Below are positions 16,562 through 25,510 of a stretch of DNA of 64,000 nucleotides, one piece after another (position 1 is the first letter of the stretch; each line of letters opens with the position of its first letter). This stretch comes from Lentzea sp. NBRC 105346. Its GTDB lineage: Bacteria; Actinomycetota; Actinomycetes; Mycobacteriales; Pseudonocardiaceae. The stretch lies in the NCBI RefSeq assembly GCF_030269605.1, contig NZ_BSTQ01000023.1, positions 108,934 through 172,933 on the forward strand, read 5' to 3'. The notes below the pieces were generated by a model, which saw only the letters and a program-made list of their open reading frames with translations, was not told the origin of the DNA and made no database searches. The position numbers and the translations under genes are program-made.

Positions 16562-18166
16562 ATGTCCGTGACCAACACGAGCCGACCCGTTGTCCTGATC
16601 GCCGAGAAGCTCGCTCCGTCCGTGCTCGACGTGCTCGGCGACGGGGTCGAAGTGCGCCACGTCGACGGCACCGACCGCCCGGCGCTGCTCGAGGCCGTCG
16701 CCGACGCCGACGCGCTGCTCGTGCGGTCCGCCACCAAGGTCGACGCCGAGGTGTTCGGGGCGACCCGCAAGCTGAAGGTCGTCGCCCGCGCCGGCGTTGG
16801 CCTCGACAACGTCGAGGTGCCCGCGGCGACGCAGAACGGCGTCATGGTGGTGAACGCGCCGACGTCCAACATCGTCAGCGCCGCCGAGCACGCCCTCGCG
16901 CTGCTGCTGAGCGTGGCGCGGCAGATCCCGGCCGCCGACCGCAGCCTGCAGGGCGGCGAGTGGAAGCGCAGCTCGTTCAACGGCGTCGAGCTGAACGGCA
17001 AGACCGTCGGCGTCGTGGGCCTCGGCAAGATCGGCCAGCTGTTCACGGCCCGCGTCCAGGCGTTCGGCACCAACGTCATCGCGTACGACCCCTACGTGAG
17101 CGCCCAGCGCGCCACGCAGCTCGGCGTCGAGCTCGTCAGCCTCGAGGAGCTGCTGGAGCGCGCGGACGCGATCAGCATCCACCTGCCGAAGACGCCGGAG
17201 ACCAAGGGCCTCATCGGCTCCGAGCAGCTCGCGAAGGCCAAGCGGGGCGTGATCATCGTCAACGCCGCGCGCGGCGGCCTGATCGACGAGGACGCGCTCG
17301 CGCAGGCGATCACCGACGGCATCGTCGGCGGCGCGGGCGTCGACGTGTTCGCGACCGAGCCCACCACGTCCAGCCCGCTGTTCGGGCTGCCGAACGTGGT
17401 CGTGACGCCGCACCTCGGCGCGTCCACCGGCGAGGCGCAGGACCGCGCGGGCACGGACGTCGCGCGCAGCGTGAAGCTCGCGCTCGCCGGCGAGTTCGTT
17501 CCGGACGCGGTGAACGTCCAGGGCGGCGGCGTGGTCGGCGAGGAGGTGCGCCCGTACCTGCCGCTCGTGCAGAAGCTCGGCACCGTCCTCAGTGCACTGT
17601 CCTCGAAGGCGCCGGCCGCGGTTCACATCGAGGTGCGCGGTGAGCTGTCCAATGAGGACGTCACGGTGCTGCCGCTCGCCGCACTGCGCGGCGTTTTCTC
17701 CAGCGTGGTCGAGTCGCAGGTGACCTTCGTCAACGCGCCGCGGCTCGCCGAGGACCTCGGCGTGGACGTGCAGCTGGTGCGTGAGCCGGAGAGCCCGAAC
17801 CACCGCAGCGTCGTCAGGGTGCGCGCGGTGCACGCGGACGGCACGCAGCACAGCGTTTCCGGCACCATCAGCGGTATCGCTCAGGTCGAGAAGCTCGTCG
17901 AGATCAACGGACGGTCCTTCGACATCCGCGCCGAGGGCCACGTGCTGCTGCTCGAGTACCCGGACCGGCCGGGCGTCATGGGCACCGTCGGCACGCTGCT
18001 CGGCGAGGCCGGCGTGAACGTCGAGGCCGCGCAGATCAGCCAGACCAAGGACGGCGCGGACGCGTTCATGCTCCTGCGCGTCGACCGTCCTGTTGACACG
18101 GCCGTGCTCGACCCGATCGGAGCAGCCGTGGGCGCCCGCACGGTGCGTGCGGTTGATTTCGGCTGA
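16562..18166 (+). CDS. serA: D-3-phosphoglycerate dehydrogenase
   Basis: About 534 residues, the long actinobacterial type. It catalyses the first committed step of serine synthesis. Order: substrate-binding and NAD domain (VGVVGLGKIGQ), catalytic Arg in NAARGG, Glu in FATEPTT, His in VTPHLGAST, then the ASB intervening domain and a C-terminal ACT domain (LLEYPDRPGVMGTVGTLLGEAGVN) that senses serine. The start is uncertain: ATG 16553, ATG 16562 and GTG 16568 are all in frame. GGGAG at 16556-16560 is best spaced for the GTG. Confidence 0.95.
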   Translation: MSVTNTSRPVVLIAEKLAPSVLDVLGDGVEVRHVDGTDRPALLEAVADADALLVRSATKVDAEVFGATRKLKVVARAGVGLDNVEVPAATQNGVMVVNAPTSNIVSAAEHALALLLSVARQIPAADRSLQGGEWKRSSFNGVELNGKTVGVVGLGKIGQLFTARVQAFGTNVIAYDPYVSAQRATQLGVELVSLEELLERADAISIHLPKTPETKGLIGSEQLAKAKRGVIIVNAARGGLIDEDALAQAITDGIVGGAGVDVFATEPTTSSPLFGLPNVVVTPHLGASTGEAQDRAGTDVARSVKLALAGEFVPDAVNVQGGGVVGEEVRPYLPLVQKLGTVLSALSSKAPAAVHIEVRGELSNEDVTVLPLAALRGVFSSVVESQVTFVNAPRLAEDLGVDVQLVREPESPNHRSVVRVRAVHADGTQHSVSGTISGIAQVEKLVEINGRSFDIRAEGHVLLLEYPDRPGVMGTVGTLLGEAGVNVEAAQISQTKDGADAFMLLRVDRPVDTAVLDPIGAAVGARTVRAVDFG

Positions 18167-18187
18167 CAGGTAACGGAAACACCCTAC

Positions 18188-18218
18188 GATGGGAGGGAGC
18201 CGATCGGCCCCTCCCATC
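18188..18218 (+). terminator. serA terminator
   Basis: A perfect 10-bp stem (GATGGGAGGG with CCCTCCCATC) lies 21 nt after the serA stop and is followed by an AT-rich stretch. Confidence 0.65.
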
Positions 18219-18281
18219 ATCATTAATTAGCCTGATTGGCGCAGTTCCTCAAGCAAGATAGAGGATTAGCGTCCTCGGTTT

Positions 18282-21200
18282 GTGAACCGAACTCGTCTCG
18301 CGGTGGTCGCTGCCATCACCGCGCTTTTGATAGACCCCGCGAGCGCGTCAGCGCAAGACGCCCCGCTCGCCAGAAGCCAACCCACCGCCCACGGTCTGGA
18401 CGCGAAAGCGCTGGCGCTGAAGGTCTCGCCGCGACTGGCGAAAGCGGGCAAGGTCACCGCTTTCGTCGAGCTGGAGAGCAAGCCCGCTGTCGACGCGTTC
18501 ACGGAAAAGCAAAGCCAGGGCAAAGAAGCGGCCAAGCAGGCCGCGAAGGACGCCCGCAACGAGACGAAGAGCAAGGCCGACCAGGTGGTCGGCCAACTGC
18601 GCGTCGCGGACAACGGCACGAAGGAACTGTTCCGCACCACGAACGGTGTTCCCGGTGTCGTCGTGAGCGCCGACGCGAAGAAGGTGCGTGAGCTCGCCTC
18701 ACGCCCGGACGTGAAGTCCGTCTACCCGGTGGTGCCCAAGAAGCGCACCAACTCCAACGCCGTGCAGCTGACCAAGACGCTCAACGCGTGGCAGCAGTAC
18801 GGCAAGCTCGGCGACGACATGCGCGTCGGCATCATCGACACCGGCGTCGACTACACGCACGCGAACTTCGGCGGCCCCGGCACGCCGGAGGCGTTCAAGG
18901 CGGTCGACCCGCTGAAGGCCGACCCGAAGTACTTCCCGACGGCCAAGGTCGTCGGCGGCTACGACTTCGCGGGCGAGGAGTACGACGGCGCGGACCCGAA
19001 CTCGGTGCCGAAGCCGGACAACAACCCGATCGACTGTGAGGGCCACGGCTCGCACGTCGCGGGCACCGCGGCGGGCTTCGGCGTCAACGCCGACGGTTCG
19101 ACGTTCAAGGGCGACTACACCAAGCTCGACGGCAAGACGCTCGACGCGATGCGCATCGGCCCCGGCACCGCGCCGAAGGCGCTGCTGTACTCGCTGAAGG
19201 TGTTCGGCTGCGAGGGTTCGACGAACGTCACGGGCCAGGCGCTGGACTGGTCGCTCGACCCCGACGGCGACGGTGACTTCTCCGACCACCTCGACGTGGT
19301 CAACCTGTCGCTGGGCAGCGACTACGGCGCTCCGGACGACCCGGACAGCCTGTTCGTCAAGAAGCTCTACAAGAACGGCGTGCTGAGCGTCTTCTCCGCG
19401 GGCAACGGCGGCGATCTCTACGACGTCGGCGGCTCGCCGGGCGCGACGCCCGAGGCGCTGACGGTCGCCAGCGTGCGCGACGCCTACGTGCTGCGCGACG
19501 CGGCCGAGGTTGTCGGCCAGGGCGTGAAGCCCGGTCAGTACAGCCAGAACTACACCGGCTACCCGACGCTGGACCTGACCAAGCCGGTCGTGGCGCTGAC
19601 GCAGGCGGGCAACGCCGACGGCTGCCTGCCGTTCACCGAGCAGATCGGTGGCAAGTTCGTCTGGCTGGAGTGGGACGACAACGACGCGACGCGCCGCTGC
19701 GGTTCGGGCGCCCGCACCAACAACGCGCAGGCCGCCGGCGCGGCCGGTGTCGTGCTCTCGTCCAATTTGGACAACTTCGCCGCCGGTATCGCCGGCAACG
19801 CGGGCATCCCGGTGTTCCAGTTCACCGGCACCGCGACCGCGCAGGTGCGGCCGCTGCTGCAGGCGGGCACGCTGCAGGTCCACATGGCGGGCAACCTGCG
19901 CACCTCGCTGCCGACGTACGACAAGAAGCTCGACGACACCCCGAGCACCTTCACCTCCCGCGGCAACCGCAACCTCGCGGTGAAGCCGGACGTGGCGGCG
20001 CCCGGTGACACCATCACCTCCACGCTCGTCGGCAGCGGCAACGGCCGCCTGACGATCAGCGGCACCTCGATGGCGGCCCCGCACACCACGGGTATCGCGA
20101 CCCTCGTGCGCCAGGCCCACCCGGACTGGTCGCTCGAAGAGGTCAAGGCCGCGATCATGAACACCGCCGGCGCGGACGTGAAGCAGGACGGCAAGACCTA
20201 CGCGCCCAACCGCGTCGGTGCCGGCCGGATCGACGGCAAGGCCGCGCTGGACAACCAGGTCCTGGCGTTCGTGCAGGACGACCCGTCGTACGTCAGCGCG
20301 AGCTTCGGCGTCGTCGAGGTCTCGAAGCCGGTGTCGCTCACCAAGACCATCAAGGTCGAGAACAAGAGCACCAAGTGGGTCGACTACAACGTCGGCTACG
20401 AGGCGCTGACCACGATCCCCGGCGTGAGCTACCAGCTCTCGACGAACACCGTGCGGCTCAGCCCGAAGGGCATCGCGCGCGTGCAGGTCACGCTGAAGAT
20501 CGACAACCCGGCCGCGCTGCGCAAGACGATCGACCCCACCATGGTGACGACGCAGCTCGACGTGCCGCGCCAGTTCCTGGCCGACGCGTCCGGCCGCGTG
20601 GTGCTCACGCCGAAGTCCGGTTCGTCGGTGGCGCTGAAGGTGCCCGTGTACTCGGCCCCGAAGCCCGTCGCGAACATCTCCACCGCGGGCAGCATCCGCT
20701 TCCGCGGCACGGACAAGCAGGCCGTGCTGAACCTCAACGGCCGCGGCATCGACCAGGGCTCGGGCGCGCAGGCGTACCGCTCGCTGGTCAGCGTGCTCGA
20801 GCTGCAGGCCAAGTCCCCGCGCCTGCCGCGGTGCAAGGCGAACGTCACGGAGAACTGCACCCTGAACGACACGGCCAAGGGCGGTGACCTGCGCTACGTC
20901 GGCGCCGCGTCGACCGCGCCGCTGGCCAAGGCGCAGGGCAAGCCGGAGGAGTCGCTGCTCGCGTTCGGCATCGCGACCTGGGGTGACTGGTACAACCTCG
21001 GCGTCAACACGATCCCGTTCGTCGACATCGACGTGAACGGTGACGGCACGCCGGACTTCGAGACCTACGCGACCCGGTTGACCGACACCGACCTGCTGGT
21101 CGCCACGACGGTCAACCTCGCCAGCGGCGCCACCGTGGACATCCAGTCCGTGAACGGCCTGTTCGGCGACGTCGACACGAACACGTTCGACACGAACGTC

Positions 21201-21563
21201 ATCGTGCTGCCGGTCTCGCTGGTCTCGCTCGGCATCGACCCGACCAAGGACACCGCGCGACTGTCCTACACGGCCGGTTCCACCGGCTACTACCGCGCGC
21301 CGGGCAACGCGAACGGCCTGATCGACGTGATCGACCGGTCGCTGTCGTTCGACCCGCTGAAGCCGGGCCTGTGGGCGCAGGGTGGCGGCGACGCCGCGCT
21401 GTCCTACCTGGCGCGGCCGGGCACGGCCCTCGTCGTCAACCGCGACGCGGCCGCGCTGGCGGCGGACAAGGCCGAGGGTCTGCTCGTCCTGAACCACCAC
21501 AACGCCCGAGGTGACCGTGCCTCGGTCGTCGAGGTGCGGGCCCCGAGGCCGAACGCCTCATAA
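18282..21563 (+). CDS. secreted subtilisin-like serine protease (S8) with PA domain
   Basis: 1093 residues. Signal peptide (1-24), then an I9-type propeptide (about 45-150) that folds and inhibits the protease until cleaved. Catalytic triad: Asp186 in IIDTGVDYTH, His255 in EGHGSHVAGT and Ser596 in SGTSMAAPHTTG. The wide gap between His and Ser holds a protease-associated (PA) domain (about 410-540). The last ~430 residues are beta-rich Fn3-like and unassigned. It is an exported endopeptidase, probably nutritional. TAGCGT (18267-18272) ends 9 nt before the GTG, so the mRNA may be nearly leaderless. Confidence 0.93.
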   Translation: MNRTRLAVVAAITALLIDPASASAQDAPLARSQPTAHGLDAKALALKVSPRLAKAGKVTAFVELESKPAVDAFTEKQSQGKEAAKQAAKDARNETKSKADQVVGQLRVADNGTKELFRTTNGVPGVVVSADAKKVRELASRPDVKSVYPVVPKKRTNSNAVQLTKTLNAWQQYGKLGDDMRVGIIDTGVDYTHANFGGPGTPEAFKAVDPLKADPKYFPTAKVVGGYDFAGEEYDGADPNSVPKPDNNPIDCEGHGSHVAGTAAGFGVNADGSTFKGDYTKLDGKTLDAMRIGPGTAPKALLYSLKVFGCEGSTNVTGQALDWSLDPDGDGDFSDHLDVVNLSLGSDYGAPDDPDSLFVKKLYKNGVLSVFSAGNGGDLYDVGGSPGATPEALTVASVRDAYVLRDAAEVVGQGVKPGQYSQNYTGYPTLDLTKPVVALTQAGNADGCLPFTEQIGGKFVWLEWDDNDATRRCGSGARTNNAQAAGAAGVVLSSNLDNFAAGIAGNAGIPVFQFTGTATAQVRPLLQAGTLQVHMAGNLRTSLPTYDKKLDDTPSTFTSRGNRNLAVKPDVAAPGDTITSTLVGSGNGRLTISGTSMAAPHTTGIATLVRQAHPDWSLEEVKAAIMNTAGADVKQDGKTYAPNRVGAGRIDGKAALDNQVLAFVQDDPSYVSASFGVVEVSKPVSLTKTIKVENKSTKWVDYNVGYEALTTIPGVSYQLSTNTVRLSPKGIARVQVTLKIDNPAALRKTIDPTMVTTQLDVPRQFLADASGRVVLTPKSGSSVALKVPVYSAPKPVANISTAGSIRFRGTDKQAVLNLNGRGIDQGSGAQAYRSLVSVLELQAKSPRLPRCKANVTENCTLNDTAKGGDLRYVGAASTAPLAKAQGKPEESLLAFGIATWGDWYNLGVNTIPFVDIDVNGDGTPDFETYATRLTDTDLLVATTVNLASGATVDIQSVNGLFGDVDTNTFDTNVIVLPVSLVSLGIDPTKDTARLSYTAGSTGYYRAPGNANGLIDVIDRSLSFDPLKPGLWAQGGGDAALSYLARPGTALVVNRDAAALAADKAEGLLVLNHHNARGDRASVVEVRAPRPNAS

Positions 21564-21770
21564 CCGTTCCGTTCACCCTTGACGCGGCCCGGTTCCTACG
21601 GTCGAGTGACACTCGACAGTGGGGACTGGGCCGTGTGGGTGTCCCGCAGTACGGGAGACATCACCCCAGAAGGGTGTCCGCCATGCGGCGCAGGGTCCCG
21701 ATGCCGGTAACCTTTCGCGAAGTAAAGGGTCCCGGAGAAGAACAGGGACTGACACCTGGGAGGTGTGTGG

Positions 21771-22808
21771 ATGCGGCTCGCAGTGATCCCAGGAGACGGG
21801 ATCGGGCCCGAGGTCGTCGCCGAGGCGTTGAAGGTGCTCGGCGAGGTCGTTCCGGCGGCCGAAATCACCCGCTACGACCTCGGCGCGGCGCGCTGGCACG
21901 CCACGGGAGAGTTGTTGCCTGAGTCCGTGCTCGGCGAGCTACGCCAGCACGACGCGATCCTGCTCGGCGCGGTCGGAGATCCGTCGGTGCCGAGTGGAAT
22001 CCTGGAGCGCGGCCTGTTGCTGCGACTCCGGTTCGAACTCGACCACCACGTGAACCTCCGGCCGGCCCGGCTCTATCCCGGCGTGCGTTCGCCGATCGCG
22101 GATCCGCCGGAGATCGACATGGTGGTGGTGCGCGAGGGCACCGAGGGTCCGTACGCGGGCAACGGTGGCCTGCTGCGCAAGGACACCCCGCACGAGATCG
22201 CCACCGAGGTGTCCATCAACACCTCGTTCGGCGTCGAGCGCGTGGTGCGTGACGCGTTCGCCCGCGCGGCGGCCCGTCCGCGCAGGCACCTGACGCTCGT
22301 CCACAAGACCAACGTGCTCACGCACGCCGGTTCGTTGTGGTCGCGCGTGGTCGAAGAGGTGTCGTTGCAGCATCCCGACGTGACCGTCGCGTACCAGCAC
22401 GTCGACGCGGCGACCATCCACATGGTCACCGACCCGTCGCGGTACGACGTGATCGTCACCGACAACCTGTTCGGCGACATCCTCACGGACCTGGCGGCCG
22501 CCGTGACCGGCGGTATCGGCCTGGCGGCGTCGGGCAACCTGGACGTGACGCGGCGCAACCCGTCGATGTTCGAGCCGGTGCACGGTTCCGCGCCGGACAT
22601 CGCCGGCCAGGGCATCGCGGACCCGACGGCCGCCGTGCTGTCGGTCGCCCTGCTGCTCGACCACCTGGGCGAGCACGAGGCGTCCCGCCGCATCGAGGCC
22701 TCCGTGGCGTTCGACCTGGCGACGCGCGACCACGCCTCGCCGGGCGCGACCTACGCGATCGGCGACCGCCTGGCGGCGCTGGTCTCGTCGAACGTCCGCA
22801 CGGGCTGA
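21771..22808 (+). CDS. leuB: 3-isopropylmalate dehydrogenase
   Basis: 345 residues. It oxidatively decarboxylates 3-isopropylmalate to 2-oxoisocaproate with NAD+, the third leucine step. Family motifs: VIPGDGIGPEVV, catalytic Lys in LVHKTNVLTHAG, and metal/substrate residues in VTDNLFGDILTDL and EPVHGSAPDIAGQ. GGGAGG (21758-21763) is spaced 7 nt from the ATG at 21771, which I prefer to the GTG at 21765. leuB is separate from leuCD, as usual in actinobacteria. The 207 bp before it hold a short palindrome (TCGAGTGACACTCGA) and no leader peptide. Confidence 0.95.
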   Translation: MRLAVIPGDGIGPEVVAEALKVLGEVVPAAEITRYDLGAARWHATGELLPESVLGELRQHDAILLGAVGDPSVPSGILERGLLLRLRFELDHHVNLRPARLYPGVRSPIADPPEIDMVVVREGTEGPYAGNGGLLRKDTPHEIATEVSINTSFGVERVVRDAFARAAARPRRHLTLVHKTNVLTHAGSLWSRVVEEVSLQHPDVTVAYQHVDAATIHMVTDPSRYDVIVTDNLFGDILTDLAAAVTGGIGLAASGNLDVTRRNPSMFEPVHGSAPDIAGQGIADPTAAVLSVALLLDHLGEHEASRRIEASVAFDLATRDHASPGATYAIGDRLAALVSSNVRTG

Positions 22809-22816
22809 CGTTCATA

Positions 22817-22867
22817 CCGTCAAGGCCACCTTTACAACGTTCAACGTTGTAAAGGTGGCCTTGACGG
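22817..22867. terminator. leuB terminator, perfect 22-bp stem
   Basis: The arms 22817-22838 and 22846-22867 are perfectly complementary around a 7-nt loop and are followed by CTTTTCG. It starts 8 nt after the leuB stop. The low-GC apical part (TTTACAAC) is unlike neighbouring sequence. Confidence 0.8.
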
Positions 22868-22966
22868 CTTTTCGGGCCCGTTGAGATGACACGTTCGAGT
22901 GATCGCTTGTCTCAGGTCGTGGGAGGGCCCTTCCGCCCCTTGGTGAGCTGTGGCAGAGTCCGGGCC

Positions 22967-23011
22967 ATGGCTTCGTTCGCCGCCATCATTATCGACGAGC
23001 GCGTCGGGTAA
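22967..23011 (+). CDS. cimA leader peptide (isoleucine attenuator)
   Basis: A 14-codon frame, MASFAAIIIDERVG, with three consecutive Ile codons (ATC ATT ATC, 22985-22993). It is followed at once by a stem and an intrinsic terminator, then cimA 78 nt after the leader stop. Since citramalate synthase feeds isoleucine, Ile codons are what attenuation control would require. The weak hexamer CAGAGT at 22954-22959 ends 7 nt before the ATG, so the leader may be leaderless. Function is inferred. Confidence 0.78.
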   Translation: MASFAAIIIDERVG

Positions 23012-23066
23012 GTGCTTCCCCAAGCACCCGACGCGCAGACCTCTCGCATCCGCGGGGGGTCTTTTT
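22999..23066 (+). terminator. cimA attenuator hairpins
   Basis: First stem: GCGCGTCGGG (22999-23008) pairs perfectly with CCCGACGCGC (23027-23036), with a small inner stem in its loop. It overlaps the last leader codons. Directly next: AGACCTCTCGC (23037-23047) pairs with GCGGGGGGTCT (23052-23062, two G-U pairs), then a T-tract. The two hairpins abut, so ribosome position on the leader can decide which forms. Confidence 0.75.
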
Positions 23067-23089
23067 GTTTGTCCTGATGGGAGAAACCG

Positions 23090-24682
23090 ATGACCGGCCC
23101 GAGTGACGAGTTCCACGTCTACGACACGACGTTGCGCGATGGCGCGCAGCGTGAGGGGATCTCCTACTCGGTCACGGACAAGCTCGCCGTAGCCAAGCTG
23201 CTGGACGGCCTCGGCGTCGGTTTCATCGAGGGCGGCTGGCCCGGTGCGCTGCCGAAGGACACCGAGTTCTTCGCCCGCGCCGCCGCCGGCGACCTCCCGC
23301 TCAAGCACGCGCAGCTCGTCGCGTTCGGAGCGACGCGCAAGGCCGGTGTGAAGGTCGAGGAGGACCCGCAGGTGCGGGCGCTCCTCGACTCGCAGGCGCC
23401 GGTCGTCACGCTCGTCGCGAAGTCGGATCTCCGGCACATCGAGCGCGCGTTGCGCACGGATGTGACCGAGAACCTGGCCATGGTGCGCGACACCGTGCGG
23501 TTCCTCGTGGACAACGGCAGGCGTGTCTTCCTCGACGCGGAGCACTTCTTCGACGGCTACGCGTTCGACCCGGACACCTCGCTGAGGGTTCTCGAGTCCG
23601 CTGTGGAGGGTGGCGCGGACGTCGTCGTGCTGTGCGACACGAACGGCGGCCAGCTGCCGCTCGGTCTCGCCGAGACGGTCGCGGAAGTGATCGGGAAGAC
23701 CGGCTTCCGCGTGGGCATCCACTGCCAGGACGACACGTCCTGCGCCGTGGCCAACAGCGTCGCCGCCGTGCAGGCCGGCGCGACGCACGTGCAGTGCACT
23801 GCGAATGGATACGGCGAACGCGCGGGCAACGCGGACCTGTTCGCCGTACTGGGAAACCTCGTGACCAAGCTCGGCATGGACGTGCTCCCGACCGGGGCAC
23901 TGGCCGAGCTCACCCGTGTCTCCCATGCGCTTGCCGAGATCGCGAACCTCGCACCCGACACCCACCAGGCTTACGTCGGGTCGTCAGCATTCGCCCACAA
24001 GGCGGGTCTGCACGCGAGCGCGATCAAGGTCGATCCGGAGCTGTACAACCACATCGATCCGGAGACCGTCGGCAACGACATGCGGGTGCTGGTCACCGAG
24101 ATGGCCGGTCGGGCGAGTCTGGAACTCAAGGGACGTGAGTTCGGGCTCGACCTGACCGGCCGGTCAGCGGAAGTCGGCAGCGCGCTGCGGCGCGTGAAGG
24201 AGCTGGAGGCCAAGGGCTGGTCCTTCGAGGCCGCCGACGCGTCGCTGGAGTTGTTGCTGCGCGACGAGCTGTCTTCATTGGACAGTGCGCCGTTTTCCCT
24301 GGAGTCCTACCGGGTGGTGCTCGACCACCGGTCGGACGGCGTGATCGTGTCCGAGGCAACCGTGAAGGTGCACGTGAACGGCGAGCGGGTGATCGCGACC
24401 GCCGAGGGCAACGGCCCCGTGCACGCGCTGGACGCCGCGCTGCGCAAGGCGCTGCTGCCGCATCTGTCCTGGTTGGACAGTGTCGAGCTGGCCGACTACA
24501 AGGTGCGCATCCTCACCGAGCACCCCGGCACGGACGCCGTGACGCGCGTGCTCGTCGAGTCGACCGACGGCGAGCGCGAGTGGACCACCGTGGGCGTGCA
24601 CGGCAACATCGTCGAGGCGAGCTGGCTGGCGTTGTGCGACGCGCTGGTGCACAAGGCGATGCGTTCGGTGTCTAGGGTGTAG
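23090..24682 (+). CDS. cimA: citramalate synthase
   Basis: 530 residues of the DRE-TIM metallolyase family. It condenses pyruvate and acetyl-CoA to citramalate, giving 2-oxobutyrate for isoleucine without threonine. TIM-barrel motif TTLRDGAQREGISYS is at residues 8-22, CDTNGGQLPLG and GYGERAGNADL follow, and a LeuA-type C-terminal allosteric domain covers roughly 390-530. The CimA subtype is called from overall similarity (for example FIEGGWPGALPKDTEFF). Odd: the usual metal-binding HxH motif reads His211-Cys-Gln213. The Ile-rich leader upstream supports the assignment. Confidence 0.9.
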   Translation: MTGPSDEFHVYDTTLRDGAQREGISYSVTDKLAVAKLLDGLGVGFIEGGWPGALPKDTEFFARAAAGDLPLKHAQLVAFGATRKAGVKVEEDPQVRALLDSQAPVVTLVAKSDLRHIERALRTDVTENLAMVRDTVRFLVDNGRRVFLDAEHFFDGYAFDPDTSLRVLESAVEGGADVVVLCDTNGGQLPLGLAETVAEVIGKTGFRVGIHCQDDTSCAVANSVAAVQAGATHVQCTANGYGERAGNADLFAVLGNLVTKLGMDVLPTGALAELTRVSHALAEIANLAPDTHQAYVGSSAFAHKAGLHASAIKVDPELYNHIDPETVGNDMRVLVTEMAGRASLELKGREFGLDLTGRSAEVGSALRRVKELEAKGWSFEAADASLELLLRDELSSLDSAPFSLESYRVVLDHRSDGVIVSEATVKVHVNGERVIATAEGNGPVHALDAALRKALLPHLSWLDSVELADYKVRILTEHPGTDAVTRVLVESTDGEREWTTVGVHGNIVEASWLALCDALVHKAMRSVSRV

Positions 24683-24685
24683 TAC

Positions 24686-25444
24686 GTGCGCATCGCTCGA
24701 ATCGCTCATCCAGAAGGTGTGGCCTTCGTCGCAGTACACGGCGAGGAGGCCGCCGAGATCGCCGAACACCCCTTCGGCTCACCGACCTTCACCGGTCGCA
24801 AGTGGCCGCTGGCGGACGTCCGGCTGCTCGCCCCGATCCTCCCGACCAAGATCCTCGGCATCGGCCGCAACTACGCCGACCACGCCAAGGAGCTCGGCAA
24901 CGAGGTCCCCGAGAACCCGTTGATGTTCTTCAAGCCCAACACGTCCGTCATCGGCCCGAACGCGGAGATCAAACTGCCCGCGGTCTCCGAGCGGGTCGAC
25001 TTCGAGGGCGAGCTGGCGGTGGTGATCGGCCAGCCGTGCCGCGAGGTGACGCCGGCCCGCGCCCGCGACGTGATCATGGGCTACACGATCGCCAACGACG
25101 TCACCGCGCGGGACCTGCAGAAGTCCGACGGCCAGTGGACCCGCGCGAAGGGCTTCGACACGTTCTGCCCGCTCGGCCCGTGGATCGAGACGGAGTTCGA
25201 CCCGTCCGACGTCCGCGTCACGACCACGTTGGACGGCGCCGTCTTGCAAGACGGCCGTACTTCTTCGATGGTGCACGACATCCCGTCACTGATCGCGTAC
25301 GTCTCGTCGGTGATGACCTTGCTGCCGGGTGACGTGATTCTCACCGGGACACCCGCGGGGGTCGGACCGATGCGGGCCGGACAGACGGTTTCGGTGACTG
25401 TGGACGGACTCGGCACGCTCACCAATCCGGTCGCAAACAGGTAG
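24686..25444 (+). CDS. fumarylacetoacetate hydrolase family protein
   Basis: 252 residues from GTG, three nt after the cimA stop, so almost certainly in the same operon. FAH-fold motifs: KILGIGRNYADHAKELG, metal-binding Glu residues in DFEGELAVVIG, and DVTARDLQ, GFDTFCPLGPW and LTGTPAGVGPM. Relatives hydrolyse acylpyruvates, decarboxylate oxaloacetate or tautomerise/hydrate small oxoacids. The conserved pairing with cimA/leucine genes in actinobacteria is not explained by a known pathway step. Confidence 0.88.
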   Translation: MRIARIAHPEGVAFVAVHGEEAAEIAEHPFGSPTFTGRKWPLADVRLLAPILPTKILGIGRNYADHAKELGNEVPENPLMFFKPNTSVIGPNAEIKLPAVSERVDFEGELAVVIGQPCREVTPARARDVIMGYTIANDVTARDLQKSDGQWTRAKGFDTFCPLGPWIETEFDPSDVRVTTTLDGAVLQDGRTSSMVHDIPSLIAYVSSVMTLLPGDVILTGTPAGVGPMRAGQTVSVTVDGLGTLTNPVANR

Positions 25445-25495
25445 ACGTTCGGAGCAATCCGCGCTCCTGCTGTTAACGCGGCGGGTACCCGCGAG

Positions 25496-25501
25496 TAGCT
25501 T
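25496..25501 (+). promoter_or_regulatory. -10 box TAGCTT before the LuxR-type gene
   Basis: TAGCTT ends 9 nt before the ATG at 25511, in a 66-bp gap with no clear Shine-Dalgarno. Confidence 0.4.
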
Positions 25502-25510
25502 CCCGTCTCC

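Noticed and set aside
18699..21500. 933-codon open frame antisense to the subtilisin gene
   Set aside because: It is the high-GC mirror of a gene with a full catalytic triad, is Arg/Val/His-rich throughout and shows no domain or start signal. The same reasoning removes the long antisense frames at 11724-13922, 34389-37037 and 56445-58349.
21564..21770. Leucine leader peptide before leuB
   Set aside because: Short frames here (for example from 21682) lack runs of Leu/Val/Ile codons and no terminator follows; only a small palindrome is present.
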